Shown piece after piece: positions 8,299-16,105 of a stretch of DNA of 33,349 bases. Under the pieces are notes generated by a model, which was given only the letters and a program-made list of their open reading frames with translations, was not told the DNA's origin and did no database searches. The first letter of the stretch is position 1; each line of letters starts with the position of its first letter. This stretch comes from Pirellulaceae bacterium (lineage in GTDB: Bacteria; Planctomycetota; Planctomycetia; Pirellulales; Pirellulaceae): positions 1 through 33,349 of the forward strand of contig JADHUC010000104.1 of the NCBI GenBank assembly GCA_016784735.1, in the 5' to 3' direction. The position numbers and the translations under genes are program-made.

Positions 8299-9361
8299 CG
8301 TTGCGCGGCGGTCGAAACCGCGATGTGTCCAATTCCGGCGCGGCGCCGTCCAGTCTGTACTTCCTGGCAAAGATGACAAACGTGTCGCGGATGCTTTCGG
8401 CGTACATTCCGCTGCCGACCATCCGCTCGCCGAACGCGGTATCGTTCAGACTCCCGTCTCGCGTAGCCCGAATCAGGTTTTCGACTTTCTTTCGTGCGTC
8501 AGGACGGCGAGTATCCAGCCAGTCGAGGAAGATAGCCGCCACGCTTCGTGGAAGCCGCAGCAGTTCATACCCTGCGGATACGGCTCCCGCGTCGGCGGCC
8601 GACTGCATGACCTCCGCAATCTGGTAGTCGGTCAGGCCGGGAATGATAGGCGCGACAAGTACGCTCACGGGGACTCCGGCTTCGGACATTCGGCGGATGG
8701 CGCGCAATCGAGCTTCGGGCGTTGCAGTTCGTGGCTCCAAATCTCGTGCCAATTCGGCGTCCAGCGTAGCGATGCTCACGTTGACCTGAACCAATCCTGC
8801 GGCCGCCATTGGTACCAGCAGGTCCGGGTCGCGCAGCACCAACGAGTTTTTCGTGGTGATAGTCGTCGCTTGTTGCGCTTCCAGCATCACCTCCAACAAG
8901 CCGCGCGTGATACGGAATTCACGCTCGGCCGGTTGGTAGCAGTCGGTAACTCCGGACATCGCTATCGCCTCGCCCCGCCAACCGGGACGGCAGAGTTCCC
9001 TGCGCAGAAGCGATGCAGCGTCGTACTTGACCAAGATCTTGGTTTCAAAGTCTAGCCCGGCATTCATACCGAGCATCTCGTGATAGGGGCGGGCGTAGCA
9101 GTAGGCACAGCCGTGTTCGCAGCCGCGATAGGCGTTGATGCTGTAGCGAAAAGAAATGTCGGGGCTATCGTTTTTCGTAATGACCGTCCTGGAATCGTCC
9201 GGAAGGAACTCCGTTGGGATCTTCCGGCAACTGATGCGGTCGTCGTCCAAAGACAACTGCTCCAAGTCGTCTTCGATGCGCACCGGCTCGAAACGGTTGG
9301 GCGGACTCACCCCCGCTCCGCGACCTACCGGCGGCAGTCGCGGCGTTGGCTCGACACTCAT
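8273..9361 (-). CDS. PA0069-family-like radical SAM protein
   Basis: 362 residues. An ATG at 9361 has GGAG about 7 bases upstream. The radical SAM cluster motif is CEHGCAYC (Cys81, Cys85, Cys88), a CX3CX2C pattern that should ligate a [4Fe-4S] cluster and S-adenosylmethionine. Flanking signatures fit the PA0069/Rv2578c-type subfamily, distantly related to spore photoproduct lyase: FRYSINAYRGCEHGC, YARPYHEMLG, a KYDA segment, SGVTDCYQPAE and PIIPGLTD. The N-terminus GRGAGVSPPNRFEP is also typical of this group. The substrate is unknown; a role in nucleic-acid or cofactor modification is only a guess. It converges on the small secreted genes and diverges from the GNAT gene. The last codons overlap the terminator hairpin at 8260-8298. 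Confidence 0.9.
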   Translation of the reverse strand: MSVEPTPRLPPVGRGAGVSPPNRFEPVRIEDDLEQLSLDDDRISCRKIPTEFLPDDSRTVITKNDSPDISFRYSINAYRGCEHGCAYCYARPYHEMLGMNAGLDFETKILVKYDAASLLRRELCRPGWRGEAIAMSGVTDCYQPAEREFRITRGLLEVMLEAQQATTITTKNSLVLRDPDLLVPMAAAGLVQVNVSIATLDAELARDLEPRTATPEARLRAIRRMSEAGVPVSVLVAPIIPGLTDYQIAEVMQSAADAGAVSAGYELLRLPRSVAAIFLDWLDTRRPDARKKVENLIRATRDGSLNDTAFGERMVGSGMYAESIRDTFVIFARKYRLDGAAPELDTSRFRPPRNENGQMRLF

Positions 9362-9461
9362 CGCCTACTCCGTTGGCTGGTCTTGCTTGCACCCAAGTCA
9401 ATCCACCTTCAATTCTAACGAAAGTTGACGGCTTGTCCGGCTCTCCCTACGATAACTCAAC

Positions 9462-10022
9462 ATGGGTTTGACGTATTTTAAGCGTTACCGGATGGAATTC
9501 GACCTCACCCGGCCCTTGTTCCCGGTTTGGGAAATGCCGGTGGGTTACCGCTTTCGGCCATGGGACGATGCGTTGCTGGCAGCCCATGCCGAGACGAAAT
9601 ACCGCTGTTTTCGCTACGAATTGGACGCCAGCGTCTTTCCATCTTTGGGGCACATCGACGGGTGTCGCAGGTTGATGCAGGAAATAACGCGGCAAGAGGC
9701 GTTTGTGCGAGAGGCCACGTGGCTGCTGGAGTACGGCGACCCAGCCAAGAATCGGCCGGAATTCTGCGGAACGATCCAGGGGATGCTGAGCCGAAAGGGA
9801 ATCGGCTCCGTCCAGAACGTGGGGATCGTGCCGGAGCACCGGGGGCGAGGTCTGGGGACTTTGCTGCTGCGAAAGTCCCTGGAGGGTTTCTGCGAAGCCG
9901 GGTTGAAACGAGTTAGTCTGGAAGTGACGGCCAAGAACGCCGGGGCGCGGCGTCTGTATCGCCGGCTCGGCTTTCGTATGGTGCGGACGGTTTATAAGAC
10001 GGCGGAGGTTGCACACGCCTGA
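9462..10022 (+). CDS. GNAT-family N-acetyltransferase
   Basis: 186 residues. The acetyl-CoA-binding motif A is clear at about 117-136: VQNVGIVPEHRGRGLGTLLL, with RGRGLG as the pyrophosphate loop. Motif B follows with LEVTAKNAGARRLYRRLGF, the usual GNAT C-terminal signature. The N-terminal 110 residues (VWEMPVGYRFRPWDDALLAAH and onwards) form the acceptor side and do not identify a substrate. The start at 9462 has no good Shine-Dalgarno sequence; an ATG at 9492 (residue 11) is an alternative. It is divergent from the radical SAM gene across 100 bases and lies upstream of the M16 pair, with 168 bases between. Confidence 0.88.
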   Translation: MGLTYFKRYRMEFDLTRPLFPVWEMPVGYRFRPWDDALLAAHAETKYRCFRYELDASVFPSLGHIDGCRRLMQEITRQEAFVREATWLLEYGDPAKNRPEFCGTIQGMLSRKGIGSVQNVGIVPEHRGRGLGTLLLRKSLEGFCEAGLKRVSLEVTAKNAGARRLYRRLGFRMVRTVYKTAEVAHA

Positions 10023-10190
10023 CAGACGCGGTACGTTGTTGCGGTCATATGCCGCAGCCGGTCTGGAATATCCGTAATCACAAGCTGCCAGCTTGCGAAT
10101 CGACAACCTAGCTGCTTGTCGCTACGGACAATTCAAGCTGGCTGGGGTTATACCGTTCGTCCAACCGCGGTGACGGAGCACGAAGCGCAC

Positions 10191-11435
10191 GTGACAGAGA
10201 ACATCTTTATCCATAAATTCGACAACGGCCTTGTCCTGCTGGCCGAGTCCATGGACTGGCTGGAGTCGGCCGCGTTTTCGCTGTTGGTGCGCGCCGGCTG
10301 CAATCGAGACCCGGACGACCGGCTGGGGCTGGCGAATTTCGTCTGCGAAATGGTCCAGCGCGGCAGTGGCCAGCGCGATAGCCGCCGTTTCGTGACGGAC
10401 CTGGAGCTGCTCGGGGCCGATACGTCTGCCTCGGTGTCCAACGCCCATTCCAGTTTCGGCGGCGCCATGCCGGCTGCGAGCCTGTACGAAGCACTGTCGA
10501 TCTACGCCGACGTTGTCCGGCGGCCTCACCTGCCGGCAGACCAATTGGAAGATGCTCGGTTGGTCTGCATCCAGGAGGTCCGTTCCGTGGAAGACGACTT
10601 GCCGCAAAGGGTCTTCCAGCAATTGCGGCTCATGCGTTATGGTTGTCCCTTCGGTCGCTCCGCGGCGGGCAAAATCGAGTCCCTCCAACGGGTAGCGTCG
10701 GATGACCTCCATCGTTACTTCGACACGACGTATCGACCGAACGGCGCGATGCTGAGTGTGGCGGGAAAGATCGACTGGCCGCGGTTGCGCGACCACGTTG
10801 CCCAGTTGTTCGAGGATTGGTCGCCTAAGGAAGTGGCAGAACTGAACGAGGTGCCGTCCGAGGCCAATCACCAGCACCTTCCGCACGATTCCAGTCAGAC
10901 CCACATCGGCATCGCTTTTCCGTCGGTACCGTACTCCCACCCCGATTATTTCCAGGCTCGCGGAGCTGTGGGCATTCTGAGTGACGGGATGAGTTCCCGG
11001 CTGTTCACCGAGGTACGCGAGAAGCGCGGGCTGTGCTATGCCGTCCACGCCATGTGCCATTCGCTGCGCGATCGCGGCAGCGTGCTATGTTATGCCGGCA
11101 CGACGACCGAGCGTGCTCAGGAAACCCAGGACGTCCTGCTCGGCGAACTCGTGCGCCTGGCCGACGGAGTCGCGGCCGATGAATTGGGCCGTCTGAAGGC
11201 AAAAATCAAAAGCGGCCTGATCATGCAGCAGGAGTCCAGTCCTGCTCGTAGCGCTTCGATCGCCGCCGACTGGTATCACTTGGGACGCGTGCAGACGGTC
11301 GAGGAGTTGGGACGAATCATCGACGATTTATCGTGCGACAGCATAAACGCCTATCTGACGTCCAATCCGCCACGTGATTTCACGATCGTGACGCTGGGCG
11401 TCGACGAGTTGGAGAGACCCGTTGCAGTTTCGTAA
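10191..11435 (+). CDS. M16 peptidase-like subunit lacking the zinc site (R/Y-type subunit)
   Basis: About 414 residues from a GTG at 10191 (VTENIFIHKFDNGLVLL), where the M16 fold begins. A TTG at 10116 would add 25 residues unlike the family. The inverzincin motif HXXEH is missing: where active subunits have HFLEH this protein has NFVCE (about residues 49-53). The C-terminal half keeps SSRLFTEVREKRGLCYAV with the Arg/Tyr pair (about R279, Y283), which binds substrate in M16B enzymes. It is therefore probably the non-catalytic partner of the next gene, analogous to alpha-MPP or to the R/Y subunit of bacterial heterodimeric M16 peptidases. Its stop overlaps the next start by 14 bases, which suggests translational coupling and fixed subunit ratio. 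Neither protein shows a signal peptide, so a cytoplasmic site is likely. Confidence 0.88.
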   Translation: MTENIFIHKFDNGLVLLAESMDWLESAAFSLLVRAGCNRDPDDRLGLANFVCEMVQRGSGQRDSRRFVTDLELLGADTSASVSNAHSSFGGAMPAASLYEALSIYADVVRRPHLPADQLEDARLVCIQEVRSVEDDLPQRVFQQLRLMRYGCPFGRSAAGKIESLQRVASDDLHRYFDTTYRPNGAMLSVAGKIDWPRLRDHVAQLFEDWSPKEVAELNEVPSEANHQHLPHDSSQTHIGIAFPSVPYSHPDYFQARGAVGILSDGMSSRLFTEVREKRGLCYAVHAMCHSLRDRGSVLCYAGTTTERAQETQDVLLGELVRLADGVAADELGRLKAKIKSGLIMQQESSPARSASIAADWYHLGRVQTVEELGRIIDDLSCDSINAYLTSNPPRDFTIVTLGVDELERPVAVS

Positions 11436-12657
11436 ACACACGCTCGATAACGGCTTGGAGATCGTCGCCGAATGCAATCCGCACGCATATTCGATGGCGT
11501 TGGGCTTCTTTGTGAAAACCGGCTCGCGTGACGAGACGGGCAAGAACCACGGCGTGAGCCACTACCTGGAACACATGACGTTCAAGGGCACGCCCACGCG
11601 CAGTGCGGCGGACGTCAACCGGGAACTGGACGAAATCGGCTCGCACGCCAACGCATTCACCAGCGAGGAACAGACCGTCTACTACGCTGCTTTCCTGCCC
11701 GAGTACCAGGACAAGGCAGTCGAGTTGTTGGGCGATATCCTGCGGCCGTCGCTGCGCGGGGATGACTTCGACATGGAGAAGAAGGTGATCCTCGAAGAGA
11801 TCGCCAAGTACGAAGACCAGCCTCCGTTCGGCGCTCACGAGAAGTGTATGGCGGCCCACTTCGGATCACATCCGTTAGGTCGTAGCGTGCTGGGCACGAC
11901 CGCCAGCGTCGGAGCACTTTCGCGCGAGCAAATGCTGGACTACTTCCAGCAACGCTACAGCCCCCGCAACATCGCCGTGGTGGCAGCCGGCAACGTGGAC
12001 TACGACCGGCTGGTCTCGTTGACCGACAAGTGCTGCGGCTCGTGGGAGCCGTTCGACGCCCCGCGCGAGACGCCGCGTGCAGACGCTCACACGAGCGTGG
12101 AAGTGATCCAGAAGGAAGCGGCCAACCAACAGTACGTGGTACAGATCGCGAACGGTCCGGCCGTCGAGGACGACGACCGCTACGCCGGACGGATCTTGGC
12201 AACCGTCCTCGGCGACGACAGTGGCAGCCGGTTGTTCTGGGAGCTGATCGATACGGGGCTGGCCGAGTGCGCGGCCATGGGAGCTTACGAGTATCAGGGG
12301 ACCGGCGTCTACATGACCTACCTGTGCTGCGCGCCCGAGGACACGGCCGACAACCTGGAACTGATCGCCAAGATCATGCGCGAGGCGGAAACTGCCGGGA
12401 TCACCGAAGACGAGTTGGCCCAGGCAAAGAGCAAGATCCTGTCACACATCGTCCTGCAGAGCGAAAGGCCCGGTAATCGCATGTTCTCCGTGGGCAGCAA
12501 TTGGCTGCAGCGAAGAGAATATCGAACCGTTCGCGAGATTCTGGACAGCTACGAAGCGGTGACGGTCCGCGATGTTGTCGCCGTGCTGGAAAAATACCCG
12601 CTGACAGCCAACACCACGGTCGCCGTCGGCCCCATGCCCCACCTGCCGGATGCATAG
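11422..12657 (+). CDS. M16 family zinc metallopeptidase, catalytic subunit
   Basis: 411 residues. The start is a TTG at 11422, inside the end of the preceding gene, with GGAGAG 5 bases upstream. The catalytic motif HYLEH is at residues 47-51 within GVSHYLEHMTFKGT, and the third zinc ligand is expected in VILEEI (about 122-127). The C-terminal domain lacks the Arg/Tyr pair: where the partner has EKRGLCYAV this protein has IDTGLAECA. The two subunits are thus complementary, one bringing the zinc site and the other the substrate-binding pair. This is the known arrangement of mitochondrial processing peptidase and of some bacterial M16B heterodimers. The likely substrate is small unfolded peptides, but the sequence does not show it. 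Confidence 0.92.
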   Translation: MQFRKHTLDNGLEIVAECNPHAYSMALGFFVKTGSRDETGKNHGVSHYLEHMTFKGTPTRSAADVNRELDEIGSHANAFTSEEQTVYYAAFLPEYQDKAVELLGDILRPSLRGDDFDMEKKVILEEIAKYEDQPPFGAHEKCMAAHFGSHPLGRSVLGTTASVGALSREQMLDYFQQRYSPRNIAVVAAGNVDYDRLVSLTDKCCGSWEPFDAPRETPRADAHTSVEVIQKEAANQQYVVQIANGPAVEDDDRYAGRILATVLGDDSGSRLFWELIDTGLAECAAMGAYEYQGTGVYMTYLCCAPEDTADNLELIAKIMREAETAGITEDELAQAKSKILSHIVLQSERPGNRMFSVGSNWLQRREYRTVREILDSYEAVTVRDVVAVLEKYPLTANTTVAVGPMPHLPDA

Positions 12658-12672
12658 CCGAATAACCGGATC

Positions 12673-12742
12673 TTGAACAGGAGTAAACAGAGTCAACAGA
12701 GGCTGAAACCACTCTCTGCTCCCTCCGTTGCCTCCTGTTCAA
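12673..12742. repeat. Imperfect inverted repeat between convergent genes
   Basis: TTGAACAGGAG (12673-12683) is inverted perfectly at 12732-12742, with 48 bases between. The interior also has partial complementarity (AACAGAGG against CCTCCGTT). It lies just downstream of the M16 pair and 81 bases from the stop of the convergent nuclease-like gene. It could be a bidirectional terminator or one of this genome's intergenic repeat elements. There is no T-run. Confidence 0.5.
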
Positions 12743-12823
12743 AAGCCTCGCGCACATCAGTTGTGGCCGGTCTCCTGACCGAGCCACGGCAACCCGCCCC
12801 CAGAGAGATTTCGGGACGCGCCT

Positions 12824-13684
12824 TCACACCTTCTGCACTTCGAAGTACAGCAGTGCGTGGTCCGAGTACTTCTTTGCCCATGCATCTCGCTTCTCGTCCG
12901 TCGGCTCCTGCGGCCAGCCACGCAAGTCGATCGGTGCCCCACCGAAACTCTTGAACTGCAGGTGTTTCGCGGCCACCACGTGATCGAGATCGCCTGGATC
13001 AAAGCTCGCATTGGAGCCGGGCCAAAACGTGTTAGGGTAGTTCTTTTCCAAGACTTTCATGCTGATGCTTGATACAGCCGCCCGTTTCTTCAGCCGCTCG
13101 ATCTCTTCCGCGCCGCTGACGTCCTTGTTGCTGTACGTCAGATTCATTCCCATCGTGTTCAGATCACCCACAAAGATGTAGTTTGCCGTGCCGCTTCCGC
13201 CCGATGCCTTGTCGAGCGTTTTGCGGAACTTGATCGCTCGTTGCGTCATGTCGTCACGAAGCCCAAATCCCTTTGGCACGCGCAGGCTTTTCAGGTGCAA
13301 GAAGACCATTGGGTAGTACGCACCGTCCACCACAATCGCCACCAACACACCGGGACGAAGACTCGTCTGCGCCGACTTGAACTCCAACCGCTGCGTGACG
13401 AAAGCCGAAAAGCCCTTCTTGATGCCGACGAGAATTTCCTGGGTCTGCGGCCCCTCGGTGATATGAAACTGATGATTCGGCATCGCCTCGACGATCGGCC
13501 GGAAGACGACCGAACTCTCCACTTCATACACCGCGACCACATCCGCGTTCTGACCGGCCAGGAAATCAACGATCGGCTGGACCGGTTTCTTGGGCTTCCG
13601 GGGCTTGTTGGAGCTGCCCTGTTTTTTCTCCAACGCACCAAAATGCTCGACATTCCACGAGGCGACAGAGAAAGCTTTGGCCAT
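12824..13684 (-). CDS. Endonuclease/exonuclease/phosphatase (EEP) family protein
   Basis: 286 residues from an ATG at 13684, preceded by AAGGAG 8 bases upstream. A longer frame to 13747 would add 21 residues without a ribosome binding site. The metal-dependent phosphodiesterase motifs are intact and in order: SWNVEHFG near the N-terminus, ADVVAVYEVES with the metal-binding Glu, FLHLKS, FVGDLNTMG (GDxN), GDLDHVVA (DH) and YSDHALLYFEV (SDH). There is no signal peptide. The family includes DNase I-like nucleases, AP endonucleases and inositol phosphatases, and the motifs do not separate these. It converges with the M16 pair and is divergent from the tRNA. Confidence 0.88.
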   Translation of the reverse strand: MAKAFSVASWNVEHFGALEKKQGSSNKPRKPKKPVQPIVDFLAGQNADVVAVYEVESSVVFRPIVEAMPNHQFHITEGPQTQEILVGIKKGFSAFVTQRLEFKSAQTSLRPGVLVAIVVDGAYYPMVFLHLKSLRVPKGFGLRDDMTQRAIKFRKTLDKASGGSGTANYIFVGDLNTMGMNLTYSNKDVSGAEEIERLKKRAAVSSISMKVLEKNYPNTFWPGSNASFDPGDLDHVVAAKHLQFKSFGGAPIDLRGWPQEPTDEKRDAWAKKYSDHALLYFEVQKV

Positions 13685-13796
13685 CGCAATTCTCCTTAGA
13701 TGGGAAGAAAGGGCGAAGTCACAATGGGTCAATTCTACCGGCCCCACGGCCTCATCTCAGCCCCCACGGACCGCGAAAATGGCACAACGTCCGGCC

Positions 13797-13824
13797 TTGC
13801 GGAACATCGGGCCGTCGATATAAT
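13797..13824 (+). promoter_or_regulatory. Probable sigma-70-type promoter of tRNA-Asp
   Basis: TTGCGG (13797-13802) and a perfect TATAAT (13819-13824) are 16 bases apart. The -10 box ends 19 bases before the mature tRNA, leaving a short 5' leader for RNase P. The match and position make this the best promoter candidate in the window. Confidence 0.6.
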
Positions 13825-13843
13825 TCTGTGTTCACAATTTACT

Positions 13844-13917
13844 GGGGCCGTAGCTCAATTGGTTAGAGTACTGGACTGTCGATCCAGTGGTTGCGGGTTC
13901 GAGTCCCGTCGGCCTCG
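13844..13917 (+). tRNA. tRNA-Asp (GUC)
   Basis: 74 bases fold as a complete cloverleaf. Acceptor GGGGCCG pairs with CGGCCTC (one G-U) followed by discriminator G, as expected for tRNA-Asp. The D arm contains AGCTCAATTGGTTAGAGT. The anticodon arm CTGGA/TCCAG encloses CTGTCGA, giving anticodon GTC. The T arm contains GGGTTCGAGTCCC. CCA is not encoded. It has its own promoter at 13797-13824 and terminator at 13957-13983. Confidence 0.97.
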
Positions 13918-13956
13918 CTTGTGTCAGACGATGACAATTGAAGAGATAGGTTGCCT

Positions 13957-13983
13957 AACCCCTTGCCACACAAGGGGTTTTTC
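13957..13983 (+). terminator. Rho-independent terminator of the tRNA
   Basis: AACCCCTTG (13957-13965) pairs perfectly with CAAGGGGTT (13971-13979) around a 5-base loop, and is followed by TTTTCTTT. It is 40 bases downstream of tRNA-Asp. Confidence 0.85.
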
Positions 13984-14079
13984 TTTGGCCTCTCGTCCGG
14001 TCCGCTGCGACCTGTGGTGCCACGAGATGCTACAGGCAACCAGATGGGTGTCGGCATGGCGGGGTTTGGCTAGGTGTGT

Positions 14080-14120
14080 GGGGCGGGGTTGGCGCGTACT
14101 TTGCTCCGCCTCCCCGCCCC
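14080..14120. terminator. GC-rich hairpin downstream of the leftward hypothetical gene
   Basis: GGGGCGGGG (14080-14088) plus GGCG (14091-14094) pair with CGCC (14107-14110) plus CCCCGCCCC (14112-14120). It begins 24 bases past the stop of the leftward gene at 14145. No T-run follows on the minus strand, so a terminator role is tentative. Confidence 0.4.
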
Positions 14121-14144
14121 AGAAGATCTGTCGATGACGGCAAG

Positions 14145-14747
14145 CTACTCCACGCGAACGGCGTCATCAAACAGCTTGTACTCAAACGTGACGGTTATCA
14201 CTTCGTCCGTTTCCTCCCGGTCCACAACAGTATATCGCTGCTGCTTCGGTTCCCTTTCCGAAACCTCCAAAACTTGGGCTGCGCCGACAAATGCTGTCTC
14301 CTCTTGCACCCCAGCCACGTCTAAAGGAGTGAATGGGCGGATCGTCTCCCCTATCGTTCCTTCTTTGGTCTCCACGAACCACAGATTTGCCAAGTTTCTT
14401 CCACGGTAGTTGTCGGATTCGCTATCATAGGTTCCGTCCCACGGTCCCTCGCCGGTAAGCTTGAGAACCACGCGTTTTTCTGCCGTCTGTACTTGTGCAC
14501 GGCGATAAGGCTCGCCCCAGTCCATCTCAGGAAACGTTTTCTTAAGCAACTCTCGAGACAGACAACACGCCACATCCAACGAGCCCAAAGTCATGGTCTC
14601 GCCCGTCTCCTGGCGATATTGTTCGATGAGTGGCTCTAATATCTCAGCAAAGCCCTGAAACAGCTCATCATACGACTGCCCGATATCGCTGTTTTTTGTG
14701 GCCCAAACGCCAAAGCCCTTGAATTCCTGCCACTCTTTTTCGTTCAT
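14145..14747 (-). CDS. Hypothetical cytoplasmic protein
   Basis: 200 residues from an ATG at 14747, with AAAGGA about 10 bases upstream. I do not recognise the family. There is no signal peptide or membrane segment. The N-terminal 80 residues look helical and acidic (MNEKEWQEFKGFGVW, then SYDELFQGFAEILEPLIEQY). The C-terminal half looks beta-rich (KRVVLKLTGEGPWDGTY, QRYTVVDREETDEVITVTFE). Balanced composition and a ribosome binding site support a real gene. Neighbours are the tRNA and another unrecognised gene on the opposite strand, so context gives no function. Confidence 0.65.
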   Translation of the reverse strand: MNEKEWQEFKGFGVWATKNSDIGQSYDELFQGFAEILEPLIEQYRQETGETMTLGSLDVACCLSRELLKKTFPEMDWGEPYRRAQVQTAEKRVVLKLTGEGPWDGTYDSESDNYRGRNLANLWFVETKEGTIGETIRPFTPLDVAGVQEETAFVGAAQVLEVSEREPKQQRYTVVDREETDEVITVTFEYKLFDDAVRVE

Positions 14748-15310
14748 TTGTCAGTAGTCCTTTATCCTATCCAGGGTCGCCGCCGCCGCGTGTTCGCGCG
14801 CTCAAGCGATTGGAGGTTAGCGGAAAACGCCGACTCAACCCGCGATGATAGACCAGTCGTAGTTGGCTCTCAAGTCTTCAATGAAGTTTCTCCTGCCGCA
14901 GCTAGTGTCATTCTCGATCGTTGCAGCCAAGGACCGACGGAGGGGCTACCGCGAGACGGTGCGAGCCGATTTGAGCAGCGACGGAGAAGCAAATTCACGC
15001 CGATTGCGGTTGCTTCCCGTATTGCAGTTGCTTATACTGGTGAACACCTACCCAGCCAAGCCGCACTGCTTGCGTCAGTCGGATACCTACCTGCGAAGAC
15101 CCACCGAATCACTACCCCACCACGACCCACTGACACGGCGATTAGCGTTTCGTGTTTTCCTTCAGCGATGACAGGCCAGTTTTGAACTCATTGTCTTTCA
15201 TCGATTTTCCGCTATGGCGATCAACCGATTGACGAGTGGCGCGAGTTCATCGCTGGCGCGATGTGCGATGATTTGGATTCTGCAAGTGGACTTCTGAGAA
15301 GGAACTGCCC
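14748..15310. other. Sparse intergenic region, possible gene remnant
   Basis: 563 bases without a convincing gene. Open frames on the plus strand here have no recognisable composition or ribosome binding site. A short open stretch at 15186-15314 reads like protein (GDQPIDEWREF, then AGAMCDDLDSASGLL) and its TGA overlaps the ATG of the next gene as ATGA, but it has no ATG, GTG or TTG start and an in-frame stop lies just before it at 15183-15185. It could be the tail of a decayed gene or chance. Confidence 0.35.
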
Positions 15311-15721
15311 ATGACAAACAACCAGATTCTCCACTACGTCGGTCATGACGGCGAACAAGCCGTCAACTCCGCCATGACGCAACGGCAGATTGACCAACTG
15401 AAGGCGTTGCGGTGCGACCTGGTGACGGACGAAGGCGAGCCACTCACCTGGTTCGATTTCGATAATCCGGTTGAACCGCAAACACTGTTCCAGTTCATTC
15501 TGGGTGACCACAAACATCGAGTTGACCAGCGCAGCAAGATGGCAAACCAGCCGCCGCTCGGTGTGGCCACCGTGGTCGATGACGCTTGCATCCGATTCGA
15601 GTTCTACGAAGGTTACCACACGCTGAAGAAAACGTATGACCTGCGATCGAAGGACCTGCAGGGCGTAGAACTGGAGGACTTCATCGAAACCGTCGAGCGA
15701 ATCATGAGCGGAGCGGCTTGA
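15311..15721 (+). CDS. Hypothetical protein
   Basis: 136 residues from an ATG at 15311 with AAGGA about 8 bases upstream. I do not recognise the family. There is no signal peptide. The sequence is acidic and soluble-looking (ALRCDLVTDEGEPLTWFDFDNP, split by a loop, then ACIRFEFYEGYHTLKKTYDL). The C-terminal helix (VELEDFIETVERIMSGA) closes a compact alpha/beta protein. The longer open frame on the opposite strand at 15221-15832 is less protein-like. A perfect terminator at 15920-15958 follows on the same strand. Confidence 0.65.
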   Translation: MTNNQILHYVGHDGEQAVNSAMTQRQIDQLKALRCDLVTDEGEPLTWFDFDNPVEPQTLFQFILGDHKHRVDQRSKMANQPPLGVATVVDDACIRFEFYEGYHTLKKTYDLRSKDLQGVELEDFIETVERIMSGAA

Positions 15722-15919
15722 GCAGAAGCCGGCCGCATTCCCGATCCGGTCTTCACGAATGCAACTTGGGTATGCCAGATCTGACCCCATGTCAACAGTC
15801 GTCGGTTTCTGTTTTGGGATGGTTTCGTTCAACCGAGACGATTCGCCGCGTCGATAAGAACAGTATCGTGGAGACTTGAATACCTCTGAACTGCGCCTTT
15901 AGTTCCCACGAGTTACACT

Positions 15920-15958
15920 ACGGGCCGTCGCGTTCGGCAATCGCGACGGCCCGTTTTT
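15920..15958 (+). terminator. Rho-independent terminator
   Basis: A perfect 13-bp stem, ACGGGCCGTCGCG (15920-15932) with its complement at 15942-15954, encloses a 9-base loop. A run of five T (15954-15958) follows. It lies 199 bases past the stop of the gene at 15311-15721. Confidence 0.88.
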
Positions 15959-16012
15959 GTTATGCCCGCAGATTCTCTCGTGATGTTGTTTGACCGCTGG
16001 AGGCTGCTGAAG

Positions 16013-16096
16013 AAGTAGGTCCCGCTTGCCGAGCGGGACCTGGAAACGTTGGTAACTTCGGAACTCGAGGTCCCGCTCGGCAAGCGGGACCTACTT
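16013..16096. repeat. Perfect 28-bp inverted repeat with nested hairpins
   Basis: Arms 16013-16040 and 16069-16096 are exact inverse complements, separated by 28 bases. Each arm is itself an imperfect palindrome (GGTCCCGCT, five bases, AGCGGGACC), so the unit can fold as one long stem or as two separate hairpins. It starts 10 bases past the stop of the leftward adaptor gene. This double-hairpin form is typical of REP/BIME-like elements and could also end or protect the transcript. Confidence 0.9.
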
Positions 16097-16105
16097 TTCG
16101 CGCGG

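Larger units (their letters stand above)
15722..16105. other. Convergent intergenic region with a terminator and a large inverted repeat
   Basis: 384 bases between convergent genes. It holds the rightward terminator at 15920-15958 and the 28-bp inverted repeat at 16013-16096. I see no gene in the rest. Confidence 0.6.

Noticed and set aside
9447..10106. Minus-strand open frame of 219 codons
   Set aside because: It is antisense to the GNAT gene, whose motif A is unambiguous.
15221..15832. Minus-strand open frame of 203 codons
   Set aside because: It overlaps the plus-strand gene at 15311-15721, which has a better ribosome binding site, composition and terminator.
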